A DNA stretch of 64,000 nucleotides from Streptomyces pactum (GCF_002005225.1 NZ_CP019724.1:248001-312000); one strand, 5' to 3'. Positions 34,179 to 42,702 are shown, counted from the stretch's first letter. The notes: generated by a model from the letters alone, not told the origin. Numbers and translations are program-made.

Positions 34179-35897
34179 CTACGGGGCCATCTCGTAGGCG
34201 CCGGACAGCGCCTCGACGCGCTCCCAGACACGGCCCGAGCGAGCTTCGTCGACGACGGGGCGGCGGATGGCGTCCAGGGCCCAGCTCTGCTGCCGTTCCG
34301 TGGCGGAGTCCTTGCCGTGGAGATCGACGGCGTGCCCCGAGAAGTCGCGGACGAGCACGGAGAACAGTTCGTCGAGCACATCCTCGTCGAGACCGGTCAG
34401 CGCGGCCTGCTCGAGGATCAACTGTCCGTGCACCACGAGGGCGAACAACTGGCCGACGGCGAGCAGGAGGTCCAGGTCACGGCTCTGCCGCTCGTCGGGA
34501 GCCGCGGTGGTGACGAAGGCGCACAGAGCATCGGCCTGCTCGCGGAACCGGGCCACGTTGGGCACCCCGGCACAGGCGTCGAAGGCGGCACGCCAGTCAT
34601 GGAACCGGATGGAGCCGAGCCCTCGGGCCGGGCCCTGCCGGAAGAGGAACGCGTCGTCGGCCGCGTCGAGACGGGTCGGCACCCGCGGCTGGTCGACCGG
34701 GTCGAGCAGGTGGTTGCGCATGAACTTCAGGATCAGCGCGAGATTGACGTGCACCGTGCCCTCGAGCTTCGGCAGGCTCCGGATCTCGATCGCGGCCTGG
34801 GCGAAGTAGTTGTCCTTCTCGAAGCCCTTCGCCGCGATGACGTCCCACATCAGGTCGATGACCTTCTCGCCCTCGGTGGTGACCTTCATCTTGGTCATCG
34901 GGTTGAACAGCAGGTAGCGGCGGTCGTCCGGGCCGGCGGAACGGAAGTAGTCGACGGCTCGGTCGCTGAACAGCTTCATACCGACGAGACGTACGTAGGC
35001 GTCGATCAGTTCGCGCCGCACGTGCGGGAACGCGGTGACGGGCCGGCCGTACAGGATGCGGTTGTGTGCGTGGGTGACGGCCTCGTACATGGCGTGCTCG
35101 CAGATGCCGATCGAAGCCGTGCACAGGTTGAACTTGCCGACGTTGACGGTGTTCAGGGCGGCGTCGAAGGCGGCCCGTCCGGTGTGCAGGACGTCGTCCG
35201 GGCCGACCGGGTAGTCCTCGAGCCGGAACTCGCTGACGTACTTCGAGGAGTCGACGACGTTCTTGACCAGGTGGTACGCGGGGTGGCGGCTGTCGGCGGC
35301 GAAGAAGACGTAGCCGTCCGGGCCCTCGATGTCGGTACGCCGGCCGAACACGGAGACGATCCCGGCGGCGTTGCCGTTGCCGATGTAGTACTTGGAGCCG
35401 GTCGCCCGGAAGCCGCCCTCGCCGTCGGGTTCCAGCAGCATGTCCGTGGAGTAGATGTCGGCACCGTGGCTCTTCTCGGAGAGGCCGAAGGCGAACACCT
35501 CGCCCTGGGCGAGGAGTTCGTTAGCCCGTGCCCGGGCACCGGCGTTGCCGCTCTGCCAGACCGGGCCGAGCCCGAGGATGGTCACCTGCCACGCGTACCA
35601 GTAGTCGAGGCCGTAGAACCCGAAGATCTCGTTGAGGGCGGCGATACGGGCGGTGTCCCAGCGCTGGTCCGGCCGGCCGCCCTCTGCCGCCGGGGTCAGG
35701 AACGTGGCGAACAGGCCTTCCTTGGCGGCGAAGGCGAGGAAGTCCTCCAGCCAGACACGCGAGCGGTAGTCCTCGATCAGCCTGCGCTTGCCGCGCGCCT
35801 CGAACCAGTCGACCGTGGCGCGCAGCAGCCTGCGCGTCTCCGGGTCGAAGTGCGCCGGGTCGTAGGTGCGCGGGTTGAACAGGAGCTGGTCGGCCAT
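34179..35897 (-). CDS. Acyl-CoA dehydrogenase family protein
   Basis: This 572-residue protein has the acyl-CoA dehydrogenase fold: FGLSEKSHGADIYSTDM and ATGSKYYIGNGNAAGIVSVF in the middle beta domain, and long helical domains with RILYGRPVTAFPHVRREL and MWDVIAAKGFEKDNYFAQA. It is larger than the 380-residue classical enzymes. The substrate is unknown. It is downstream of a PadR gene in the same orientation (171 bp apart, with an 8-bp tandem repeat between), a pairing common in Streptomyces. The gap 33962-34178 after its stop holds no gene. Confidence 0.88.
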   Translation of the reverse strand: MADQLLFNPRTYDPAHFDPETRRLLRATVDWFEARGKRRLIEDYRSRVWLEDFLAFAAKEGLFATFLTPAAEGGRPDQRWDTARIAALNEIFGFYGLDYWYAWQVTILGLGPVWQSGNAGARARANELLAQGEVFAFGLSEKSHGADIYSTDMLLEPDGEGGFRATGSKYYIGNGNAAGIVSVFGRRTDIEGPDGYVFFAADSRHPAYHLVKNVVDSSKYVSEFRLEDYPVGPDDVLHTGRAAFDAALNTVNVGKFNLCTASIGICEHAMYEAVTHAHNRILYGRPVTAFPHVRRELIDAYVRLVGMKLFSDRAVDYFRSAGPDDRRYLLFNPMTKMKVTTEGEKVIDLMWDVIAAKGFEKDNYFAQAAIEIRSLPKLEGTVHVNLALILKFMRNHLLDPVDQPRVPTRLDAADDAFLFRQGPARGLGSIRFHDWRAAFDACAGVPNVARFREQADALCAFVTTAAPDERQSRDLDLLLAVGQLFALVVHGQLILEQAALTGLDEDVLDELFSVLVRDFSGHAVDLHGKDSATERQQSWALDAIRRPVVDEARSGRVWERVEALSGAYEMAP

Positions 35898-35981
35898 GAG
35901 GTACGCCTTCCGGGATCGGGTCTGACGGGGTGGGTGTCGCGGGGGGCGGGACGGAGAGGGGCGCGGGGAGCCGGGCCGCGG

Positions 35982-36021
35982 GGGTGCACGGGTGCAGGGG
36001 CGCAGGGGTGTAGGAGTGCAG
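35982..36021. repeat. Five tandem 8-bp purine-rich units
   Basis: Five consecutive 8-mers follow the pattern GGGTGCAG: GGGTGCAC, GGGTGCAG, GGGCGCAG, GGGTGTAG, GAGTGCAG. They lie in the gap between the PadR gene and the acyl-CoA dehydrogenase gene. The array is a likely site of copy-number variation and could alter the spacing or folding of the leader. Confidence 0.8.
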
Positions 36022-36068
36022 GGGGGCGAGTGCCGGTCGGCGGGGCCGGTACGGGCACTCACCGTGTG

Positions 36069-36635
36069 TCAGGTGCCGGACCGTGCCGCGCTGAGCCCGT
36101 GCAGGGTGTCGAGGACATCGTCGAGCCACGCGATCGTCATCCGCTCGAAGGCGATGCCGCCGCGCAGGACGACGTGCTGGAGTTCCTGTCCGACGTCCAG
36201 TGGCCGGGGCGCTTCGGGGCCGGTGAAGTCCCGCCGCTCCCCGGTGAGGTAGCGCCTGAGCCGGTCGTCGTGGGCCTTTCGGTGGCGCTCGACCTCGGAG
36301 ATCAGTGCCGCCGGGTCGTCGAAGGCCGCGCCCCGGATCTTCACGGCGAGCTCGTGCCGGATGCTCTCCGGTTCGACGGGCTCGTGCAGCCACGCGGAGA
36401 GTGCCCTGCGGCCGGGCGTCGCGACGGTGTACTCCTTCTTGTCCGGCCGGCTCTGCTGCGGCACTTCGCGGACGGCCAGGAGGCCGTCGCCCTCCATGCG
36501 TCGCAGGACGCGGTAGATCTGCTGGTGCGTCGCGGTCCAGAAGTAGCCGATGGACCGTTCGAACCGGCGCGCGAGTTCGTAACCCGAGCCCGGCTTCTCC
36601 AGCAGCGAGACGAGGATCGCGTGTTCGAGCGCCAT
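36069..36635 (-). CDS. PadR family transcriptional regulator
   Basis: This 188-residue protein has the PadR winged helix (LEHAILVSLLEKPGSGYELARRFE with the aromatic TATHQQIYRVLRRMEGDGLL) and a C-terminal Vir-like helical domain (ISEVERHRKAHDDRLRRY). AGGA precedes the ATG by 8 nt. A perfect palindrome lies 14 bp upstream and is the probable autoregulatory site. It is probably co-transcribed with, and regulates, the acyl-CoA dehydrogenase gene. Confidence 0.88.
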   Translation of the reverse strand: MALEHAILVSLLEKPGSGYELARRFERSIGYFWTATHQQIYRVLRRMEGDGLLAVREVPQQSRPDKKEYTVATPGRRALSAWLHEPVEPESIRHELAVKIRGAAFDDPAALISEVERHRKAHDDRLRRYLTGERRDFTGPEAPRPLDVGQELQHVVLRGGIAFERMTIAWLDDVLDTLHGLSAARSGT

Positions 36636-36648
36636 GCTCCGATCCTGC

Positions 36649-36666
36649 TATGCAACTTGTTGCATA
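36649..36666. promoter_or_regulatory. Perfect 18-bp palindrome, PadR operator
   Basis: TATGCAACTTGTTGCATA has two perfect 8-bp arms around TT. It is AT-rich in a GC-rich context and directly upstream of the PadR gene. It matches the general ATGCAAC/GTTGCAT form of PadR sites, so I read it as the operator. Confidence 0.75.
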
Positions 36667-36780
36667 TACAAGCCGCCGGATCCGGATGAGACGCGGCTCA
36701 CCCCGTGCGGGATCTCGCCTCGTGGGCGGCCTGCCCCTGCGCCCAGGACTCAGACCAGTCGGGCGGCCGCCACTCCTGGT

Positions 36781-36834
36781 ACGGCGTGTACTCCTGGTAC
36801 AGCGTCTACTCGTCGTACGGCGTCTACTCCTGGT
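36781..36834 (-). repeat. Three tandem 18-bp units encoding a former C-terminal Tyr-rich repeat
   Basis: Three 18-bp units (36781-36798, 36799-36816, 36817-36834) differ by a few bases. On the minus strand they continue the GNAT reading frame as YQE-stop-TPYDE-stop-TLYQEYTPYQE, where TAC codons have become TAG in two places. The open frame then continues (WRPPDWSESWAQGQAA) to a TGA at 36698-36700. Confidence 0.7.
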
Positions 36835-37357
36835 ACTGGGTCAGGTCGATGCCGTACACCGCCAGGTCGTAGCCGTGGACCGGGTGCTGTGTGACGCCTT
36901 CCGCCTCCATGCCGAGTTTGTCGACCACGTTCGCGGAGGCACTGTCGCCCGTCCGGAAGACGGCGACCACACGGTCGAGACCGCGGTCCTGCAGGGCGAA
37001 CTCCAGTGCGGCGTGCGCCGCTTCGGAGGCGTATCCCTGTCCCCAGAAGACCCGCCCGAGCCGCCAACCGACCGCCACCTGACCGGCGACCTCCGTCGGA
37101 GCGTCGGCGACGGACAGTCCGACGGCCCCCGCCAGTTCGCCGGAGCCCAGAAGCTCGACCGCGAACATTCCGAAGCCTTCCTCGTCCCACCCCTCCTCCC
37201 ACGCCTCGATGTCCTCGGCGGTCTGCTCCGGGGAGCGCGGGCGGCCGTCGCCGATGCCCCGCATCACCACCGGATCGGCTTGGATCTCGGACAAGGGGGC
37301 AAGGTCGTCGTCCAGCCAACGGCGCAGGACAAGACGGGGGGTGCGGATCTCGGTCAT
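36824..37357 (-). CDS. GNAT family N-acetyltransferase, RimJ-type
   Basis: This 177-residue protein starts at ATG 37357 with TPRLVLRRWLDDDLAPLSEI. It has the acetyl-CoA loop GRVFWGQGYASEAAHAAL and motif DRVVAVFRTGDSASANVVDKLGM, the RimJ/RimL layout that acetylates protein N-termini or small amines. It ends at a TAG inside an 18-bp tandem repeat, and relatives continue with a Tyr-rich segment and PPDWSESWA, which here lies in frame downstream. The C-terminus therefore looks recently shortened by nonsense mutations. The core fold should be intact. Confidence 0.85.
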   Translation of the reverse strand: MTEIRTPRLVLRRWLDDDLAPLSEIQADPVVMRGIGDGRPRSPEQTAEDIEAWEEGWDEEGFGMFAVELLGSGELAGAVGLSVADAPTEVAGQVAVGWRLGRVFWGQGYASEAAHAALEFALQDRGLDRVVAVFRTGDSASANVVDKLGMEAEGVTQHPVHGYDLAVYGIDLTQYQE

Positions 37358-37771
37358 GCCCCCATCCTGCCGACGAGGGGGCGAGAGCGCGAACTGCGGC
37401 GTCGCTCCCCCGGGGGCCCCGCAGGGTCGGTCGGCGCAGTTCTGCAGCCGATCAACTCCGCCGGCTTCCGGCTGCACGCCCCGGCCCCTCGACGCCTTCG
37501 CGCCCGCCAGGGTGGCCATTTCGCCCACCCCACGCCCCTCTACACAACTGTAGAAGATGAGCTGCTCCGGCAAGCCCCGCCTCTCACGAGGGCACAGCGT
37601 GCCCCTCCCTCCCACAAACACACCACCGCCGAGAAGGAGAAGGCCCTCGGACGCAGGACCGAGCGGACCGGCGCGACGCGCACGGACTCGGTACCTCCGC
37701 CGTGGACGGGCCGGGGTACGGACGACGAGCGGACGGCACTCCCGGAGGGACAGCCGCGTCCTCGCCGACCG
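37358..37771. other. Gap upstream of GNAT, nothing coding recognised
   Basis: This gap of about 410 bp contains the dyad CTACACAACTGTAG at 37540-37553 (arms CTACA and TGTAG), which could be a repressor site. I saw no gene. Confidence 0.4.
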
Positions 37772-38374
37772 TCACATCCCACGCCAGATGTTGTCGAAGG
37801 CCGCTTGTTCGATGCTGCGACGCTGCCGGATGTCCGCCAACTCCACCACGGCGTCGTTGACGGCGGCGAGAGCGGCCGCGATCCCGTCATCCTCGGGGTC
37901 CGCGACCTGATCCGCCGACTCGTGCCGGATTCCCACCGCCGCCGCGAGGCCCACCAGCACAGGGTCGCCGGTGGCCCAGCGGTCGGTGGCCCGCCGGCGG
38001 GCCATCGGATCGACCGGATCCGGCCGGTCGGCGGTGCGCCGTGCGGTCCATCGCGAGCGCCTGCGGCCGCCGTCGCCCGCCCCCGCGGCGGCGAGGTACT
38101 CCGCCGCCAGACCGCGCCCCCGTCGCCACAACCAGTCCTGCACGGACTCGGCCGGTTCCGGCCTGACGAGGGACGCCGCAGCGTCCAGAAGTCGGTCACC
38201 GCTTTCGGGCGGAGCAATCGGCCGGATCAGGCCACCTTCGAGGGACACCGCCCCGGCCTCGAGCAAGTCGACCAGCTCGGCCCCGGCCAGGGCCAGCGAG
38301 AGGTCGCCACGCTCAACGGGGTAGTCGGAGCGAACCTCGAGAGAGACGATCGTCAGGTCATGTGCTGTGGTCAT
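37772..38374 (-). CDS. GPP34 family phosphoprotein
   Basis: This 200-residue protein begins after GGAG with an 8-nt spacing. Its N-terminus (AHDLTIVSLEVRSDYPVERG, then LALAGAELVDLLEAGAVSLEGG) matches GOLPH3/VPS74-related GPP34 proteins that are common in actinobacteria. In eukaryotes these bind phosphoinositide at Golgi membranes. The bacterial function is unknown. Codon bias is good and no partner gene is obvious beyond the GNAT and GlsB neighbours. Confidence 0.75.
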   Translation of the reverse strand: MTTAHDLTIVSLEVRSDYPVERGDLSLALAGAELVDLLEAGAVSLEGGLIRPIAPPESGDRLLDAAASLVRPEPAESVQDWLWRRGRGLAAEYLAAAGAGDGGRRRSRWTARRTADRPDPVDPMARRRATDRWATGDPVLVGLAAAVGIRHESADQVADPEDDGIAAALAAVNDAVVELADIRQRRSIEQAAFDNIWRGM

Positions 38375-38498
38375 GGCGGGAGCTCCACATCTGTCACATC
38401 TGCTGCGACATGGCGACCGTGATCCGGTCAGCCTACCCACACGGCGAAGCGCGGGCGGGCCGTGTCCCACTCTCACGGGAACACGCGCTCGAAAGAAC

Positions 38499-38531
38499 GT
38501 GTGCCCGTCAGCCGGCGGCTGACGGGCACAC
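38499..38531. terminator. Terminator hairpin downstream of the GlsB-like gene
   Basis: A near-continuous stem of about 15 bp (GTGTGCCCGTCAGCC facing GGCTGACGGGCACAC) with a very short GC loop lies 15 bp after the stop of the small stress membrane protein. It separates that gene from GPP34. Confidence 0.8.
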
Positions 38532-38545
38532 ACCGTGCACGATTC

Positions 38546-38806
38546 TCAGGCACGTCGTCGGGACCAGAGAGGGGTGACAAGGGCGATGAGGAGCGCCGCG
38601 ACGGCGATCTGGAATATGTGGCGGATCCAGTCGATGCCGCTGGTGTCGCCTACGCCGAAGGCGGTGGCGAGCGCGTTGCCGACGACGCCCCCGACGATGC
38701 CGAGGATGGTCGTCAGCCACAGCGGGATGGGCTGGCGTCCGGGGATGACCAGCTTGGCCAGCAGGCCGATGATGAGTCCCGCGATGATGGCCCACAGAAA
38801 CGACAC
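38546..38806 (-). CDS. GlsB/YeaQ/YmgE family stress-response membrane protein
   Basis: This 86-residue protein has three hydrophobic helices (FLWAIIAGLIIGLLAKLVI, PLWLTTILGIVGGVVGNAL and IFQIAVAALLIALVTPLW) and the family GRQ-(I)P motif after helix 1. The GTG start follows GGAGGAG. These small Gly-zipper proteins are induced by general stress in bacteria. It has its own terminator and is monocistronic. Confidence 0.88.
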   Translation of the reverse strand: MSFLWAIIAGLIIGLLAKLVIPGRQPIPLWLTTILGIVGGVVGNALATAFGVGDTSGIDWIRHIFQIAVAALLIALVTPLWSRRRA

Positions 38807-39031
38807 GACTCTCCTCCATACAGTGCTGCCAGAGTTCGGGCGTCTCCACGAGTGCCCCATGGGCACGGCCGTACGCCTGTCCGGCGTACCCGGCCTGCGT
38901 CCCGGGCGCCCTGCGCCGACAGCGGGCACGTCCGGCCCTCATTCCGGCTCACCGCGACGTGGAGGAGGCGGCGGCCACTGCACGTGGCCGCCGCCCTCAC
39001 GGTCCGCGCGAGACGGCTTCAAGCCGAGCCG

Positions 39032-40795
39032 TCAGTTGGCGTTCACCAGGTCGTGCGCCGGCACGGTCACCGTCCGCTTGCCCGGCTTGCCGCCGAGCAC
39101 GATCTTCCGCAGAGCGCTGTTGTTGCCGACGTTGGTCTCCTTCAGCCGCTTCTCCGGATTGGCCAGCACCTGGATGTAGTAAGTGCCGTTGGGCACAGTG
39201 GTGATGTCGAAGGACTGGCCGGGCAGGTCCTGGGAGTACGTGTCACCCGAGCCGACGTCCAGCACCTCGCGTACGGAGATCGAGTTCTCCTGGCCGCAGG
39301 CCGTGGCCAGATCGGTGTTGTACGGGTGCCAGTTGGCGTTCTTCACCGTGTAGTCGACCGCGTCGGTGTTGGCCAGGCAGAAGGCTTCCTTGCCGCTGCG
39401 TACGGCCTCCTTCTTGTCCGCCTTCAGCAGCCGGTAGCTGGCGAAGTCGGTGAAGTGCCAGTGCACGTGCCCCGGACGCGGGTCCCACTCCATGGTGCCG
39501 GTGGGGGTGTAGCCGACCTGCTTGCCCTTGGCGTCGTAGAAGTACTGGAAGGCGTCCATCTTGGCTTTGCCGGGTGAACGGAAGCCGTCCACCACGAGCT
39601 GGGCCGGACCGGCGTTCCACACGTTGGCGCTGAAGGCCAGGTAGTCCTTGCCGGGGATGTCCTTCTCGCCGTCGCTGACGACGATGCCGTAAGCCGGCAG
39701 CGAACGCAGGTCGGGCTTGGGGACGTCCGGGACGGAGGCTTTGCCGACGGGCCGCTTCGACAGCGGCTTGAGCGCCGGCGCCTTGCGCGATCCGTCGGTC
39801 TGGCCACCCGTGTCACCGACCCGCATCGAGCGCGCGGCCTGCTCCTTCTTCAGGGCCCACGGCAGGGCCGGCGGCGCCGCCTTCAGCGGTCCGTGGCCCA
39901 CGTTGTACGAGGGGCCGGCACCGCTCGTCACCGGCGCGGCGGCCTGGGCGCGCGTCGGGGCGTGCCCCGGCCCGTGGCCGGAGTGTGCGGTCGGCGTCTG
40001 ATGAGCGGCTCCGTGCTCCGCGTGCTCGCCGGCCATGGCGGACCGCGCGGACCGGGACGCGGGTTCGGTGACCTCCTGTTCGTCCTCGTAACTCCGCTCC
40101 TCCACGATCACCTTCACCGTGGCCGCTTTGTTGGCGATGCCGAACAGGTCACGGTACTTCTTGGCGACCCCGACCTTGGCGGTGTACGTGCCGGCCGCCA
40201 GCTTGACCGGCTCGGTGTAGGCACCCCCGTAGGTGTTGGCGGCCCAGCCCTTCTCGACGCCCCACACGGAACCGAGGGTGAACGGGTTGGTGGGGCAGCT
40301 CTCGGGATACTTGGAGGTGGCGGGCGCGTCGGGTCGCACCCGGCCGCTGGCGTTGTTCGGGCAGAAGTCCTCGGTACGGGTGAGTACCTTCTTGCCCGCC
40401 TTGTCGGTGACCGTGATCTCCGAGAAGCCGGGCAGCCCGGAGAAGTCCTTCACCGTGCCCTTGGGCAGCACCTTGGCCTTGGCCTTGCCGCCCTCGTGCA
40501 CGGTCTGGGCGACGGTCACCGGGTCCTTGTAGGACTTCCTGGTCACCTTCAGCTCCAGCGGCGCCCCCTCGGCGGTGAGGTAGGTACCCAGGTCGAGGTA
40601 GACGCCCGGATCCTCCTTCCAGGAGGTGAGTGTGAGCGAGTTGGTCGCGGCGATGAGGCTCAGCTCGGGCCCTGTCGCGGCCTTCGCCGGCTCCGACGTG
40701 ACGGCCACGAGGCCGGCTGTCACGGCCATGGCGGCGACGGCCGTGGCGGTGGCGAGCAGCGGGCGCCGCAGCCGGGTGGTACGCGTTCTGGTCAT
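39032..40795 (-). CDS. Secreted lysyl oxidase-like copper amine oxidase
   Basis: This 587-residue exported protein has a signal peptide (1-40, ending AKAAT). It has an N-terminal beta-rich region (45-235) with two likely disulphide cysteine pairs (C145, C167 and downstream), then a His-rich linker (257-278, six His). A C-terminal lysyl oxidase domain (about 345-587) carries the copper triad H443-W-H-F in GHVHWHF. This family oxidises lysine side-chain amines via a lysine-tyrosylquinone in animals. Bacterial homologues exist in Streptomyces and their substrates are poorly known. GGACGAGGG precedes the ATG. Confidence 0.87.
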   Translation of the reverse strand: MTRTRTTRLRRPLLATATAVAAMAVTAGLVAVTSEPAKAATGPELSLIAATNSLTLTSWKEDPGVYLDLGTYLTAEGAPLELKVTRKSYKDPVTVAQTVHEGGKAKAKVLPKGTVKDFSGLPGFSEITVTDKAGKKVLTRTEDFCPNNASGRVRPDAPATSKYPESCPTNPFTLGSVWGVEKGWAANTYGGAYTEPVKLAAGTYTAKVGVAKKYRDLFGIANKAATVKVIVEERSYEDEQEVTEPASRSARSAMAGEHAEHGAAHQTPTAHSGHGPGHAPTRAQAAAPVTSGAGPSYNVGHGPLKAAPPALPWALKKEQAARSMRVGDTGGQTDGSRKAPALKPLSKRPVGKASVPDVPKPDLRSLPAYGIVVSDGEKDIPGKDYLAFSANVWNAGPAQLVVDGFRSPGKAKMDAFQYFYDAKGKQVGYTPTGTMEWDPRPGHVHWHFTDFASYRLLKADKKEAVRSGKEAFCLANTDAVDYTVKNANWHPYNTDLATACGQENSISVREVLDVGSGDTYSQDLPGQSFDITTVPNGTYYIQVLANPEKRLKETNVGNNSALRKIVLGGKPGKRTVTVPAHDLVNAN

Positions 40796-41217
40796 CGTTC
40801 CCTCGTCCTTTGGATGCTGTGAGAAGGAGACAGGCAGCAGTCGGCACGGCTTGTCGGCGAGAACAGCCGCCGGGCCGGCACGGTGAGGGGCACTTCCTGT
40901 GCCCGCGCTGTCAGAGGAACGGATCGGATGCGCGGTTGTCCGGGAGGCGGAAGACGGTGAAACCTTGGCCGGATAGCTCCATAGTCGATGAAATCGGGTC
41001 GATGTCACGGGTACGGCCCATCGGCGACAAGTCTTCTGCTAATGAGCTGGTGCACGGTTGACGGCCATGGGGACGAGTCCGTGACGGCTGGTCATGGTCG
41101 GGTGGTGGGGAACGCGGCTCGTGCGGTGCTCACCGGTAACCGGGGGATCACGGGCTTGACGGCCGGACTGACACCTTCGCGCGCCCGTCCGATGAGGGAC
41201 CACCTAAGGTGTGCGGG
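40796..41217. other. Gap between divergent genes, no gene recognised
   Basis: The 420-bp divergent gap includes the lysyl oxidase leader. I saw no convincing ORF, terminator or palindrome. It probably holds both promoters. Confidence 0.4.
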
Positions 41218-41961
41218 ATGACATTGCAACTTGTTCAGGTGAACTTCAAGGCCCGCGACGACTCGGCGCTCGGCCGGTTCTGGGCGCAGGCGCTCGGCTG
41301 GGGTCTTTCCAGCGAAGGGCCTGGCGTCACCAACCTGGAACCCGTGGGCTTCGACTGGCCGGACCCGTCCGCCGTATGCATCGACCTCGTACGCGTTCCC
41401 AGCCCGGAGACGGTGAAGTACCGCGTGCACATCGAGCTCGCCACCACCTCCGACGCCCATGAGGCGGAGTTGGTCGCACGTCTGAAGGAACTCGGGGCGA
41501 CGCCCGCCGATGTGGGCCGGGGCGACGGCGACGCGCCCTGGACGGTGATGGCCGACCCGGAAGGCAACGTGTTCAGCGTCCTGAAGCCCCGGGAGCTCTA
41601 CCGGGACACCGGGCCGATAGCCGCCGTGGTCGTCGACTGCGCCGACCCGCGGGCCATGGTCCGGTTCTGGGGCGAGGCGATCGACTGGACCGTCCACGAG
41701 CTGACCGACGACCGCGCCCTGCTGCGCTCCGTCAAGGGCGTCGGGCCGTACCTGGAGTTCCGCCGCACGCCGGACGACGAGGTCATCTGGAACCGCGTCC
41801 ACCTCGACCTGATGTCCGACCCCGTCGAGGATCAGGCGAGGGAGGTCGCCCGGCTCGAAGGCCTCGGCGCGGTACGGGCCGACGTGGGTCAGGGTGATGT
41901 CTCCTGGGTCGTCCTGGCCGACCCGGCGGGCAACGAGTTCTGTGTCCTCGGCCGGGGCTGA
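41218..41961 (+). CDS. VOC (glyoxalase-like) family protein with two domains
   Basis: This 247-residue cytosolic protein consists of two vicinal-oxygen-chelate repeats of about 120 residues: QVNFKARDDSALGRFWAQALGW...VMADPEGNVFSVL and VVVDCADPRAMVRFWGEAIDW...VVLADPAGNEFCVL. The second motif in each half carries the family D-P-(E/A)-G-N-(V/E)-F. It is the fused tandem type common in streptomycetes and of unknown substrate. AAGG precedes the ATG. Confidence 0.88.
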   Translation: MTLQLVQVNFKARDDSALGRFWAQALGWGLSSEGPGVTNLEPVGFDWPDPSAVCIDLVRVPSPETVKYRVHIELATTSDAHEAELVARLKELGATPADVGRGDGDAPWTVMADPEGNVFSVLKPRELYRDTGPIAAVVVDCADPRAMVRFWGEAIDWTVHELTDDRALLRSVKGVGPYLEFRRTPDDEVIWNRVHLDLMSDPVEDQAREVARLEGLGAVRADVGQGDVSWVVLADPAGNEFCVLGRG

Positions 41962-42241
41962 CGCGGGGCTCGGCCGTACAGGTACGGGTGGCAGCCGTTG
42001 CCGGCCACCACCTGCTGGCGTGCGGCGCCCATGCCACGACGGGAACGTCCGTTCCGGCCGACCTTGCGCGCCGTGGATATGCAGGGTGTACCCGTCGGCC
42101 GAGGCACTCTGACGCGTACTCAGTCCGATGCGGGCTGCGGGGAAGACGGTTCCGTTGCACTCGCCGACCACCTGCCCGGCGGAGCCGAACGAAGTGGCGT
42201 TGGGCGAGTCCGCGATCACTGCCGAAAAGAGCGGACTCTCC

Positions 42242-42679
42242 ATGAATACTCACTTCGTCAGCCTCGGCGTCATGCACGGTGAAGCGGAATTTCTCGTCCC
42301 TCGTGGTTTCTTCACCTACCGGGCACTCGATGCACCCGAAATGGTTGAGTCAGATTCAGGGAGAACGCTGATTCGTTTCGGTGTAATGGGCCTGAGTGTC
42401 TCCATGTACCTCGACAAGGACTCACAGGAGGTTCTGTACGGACTGAGCCCCGGAGACGTCAACATCGTGAATACCTCAGTTTCGCACTTCACTCAGTGCA
42501 TCCTCCGATTGAGTGACATATTCCCTTTCTACGACGACGACTGCGATTCTGACGAGTGGGAGGTTGGCGCAGAGAAGGTGGAAGACGTTATTCGTGAGGT
42601 CGACCCGAGTGCGTACCACGAGGGATCTTACTGGTATGAATTCCGATGGGACGTGACGATGGGGAATTTTCACGGCTGA
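42242..42679 (+). CDS. SUKH-4 family immunity-like protein (orphan)
   Basis: This 145-residue protein has the SUKH-4 layout: an N-terminal FLVPRGFFTYRALD segment, a central DVNIVNTSVSHFTQCILRLSD (asparagine-serine-phenylalanine helix) and a C-terminal DPSAYHEGSYWYEF pattern. SUKH proteins neutralise polymorphic toxins. No toxin or Rhs gene is beside it. The GC content of the gene (about 54 percent by eye) is well below its neighbours, and its A/T-ending codons mark it as foreign. The ATG has no good ribosome site. The 280-bp gap before it holds nothing recognisable. Confidence 0.6.
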   Translation: MNTHFVSLGVMHGEAEFLVPRGFFTYRALDAPEMVESDSGRTLIRFGVMGLSVSMYLDKDSQEVLYGLSPGDVNIVNTSVSHFTQCILRLSDIFPFYDDDCDSDEWEVGAEKVEDVIREVDPSAYHEGSYWYEFRWDVTMGNFHG

Positions 42680-42702
42680 GCTCCTCCTTGACTACGCCGC
42701 TA

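Noticed and set aside
33873..36689. A 938-codon plus-strand open frame opposite the acyl-CoA dehydrogenase and PadR genes.
   Set aside because: The minus-strand genes have complete domain signatures and an operator. The plus-strand frame has none.
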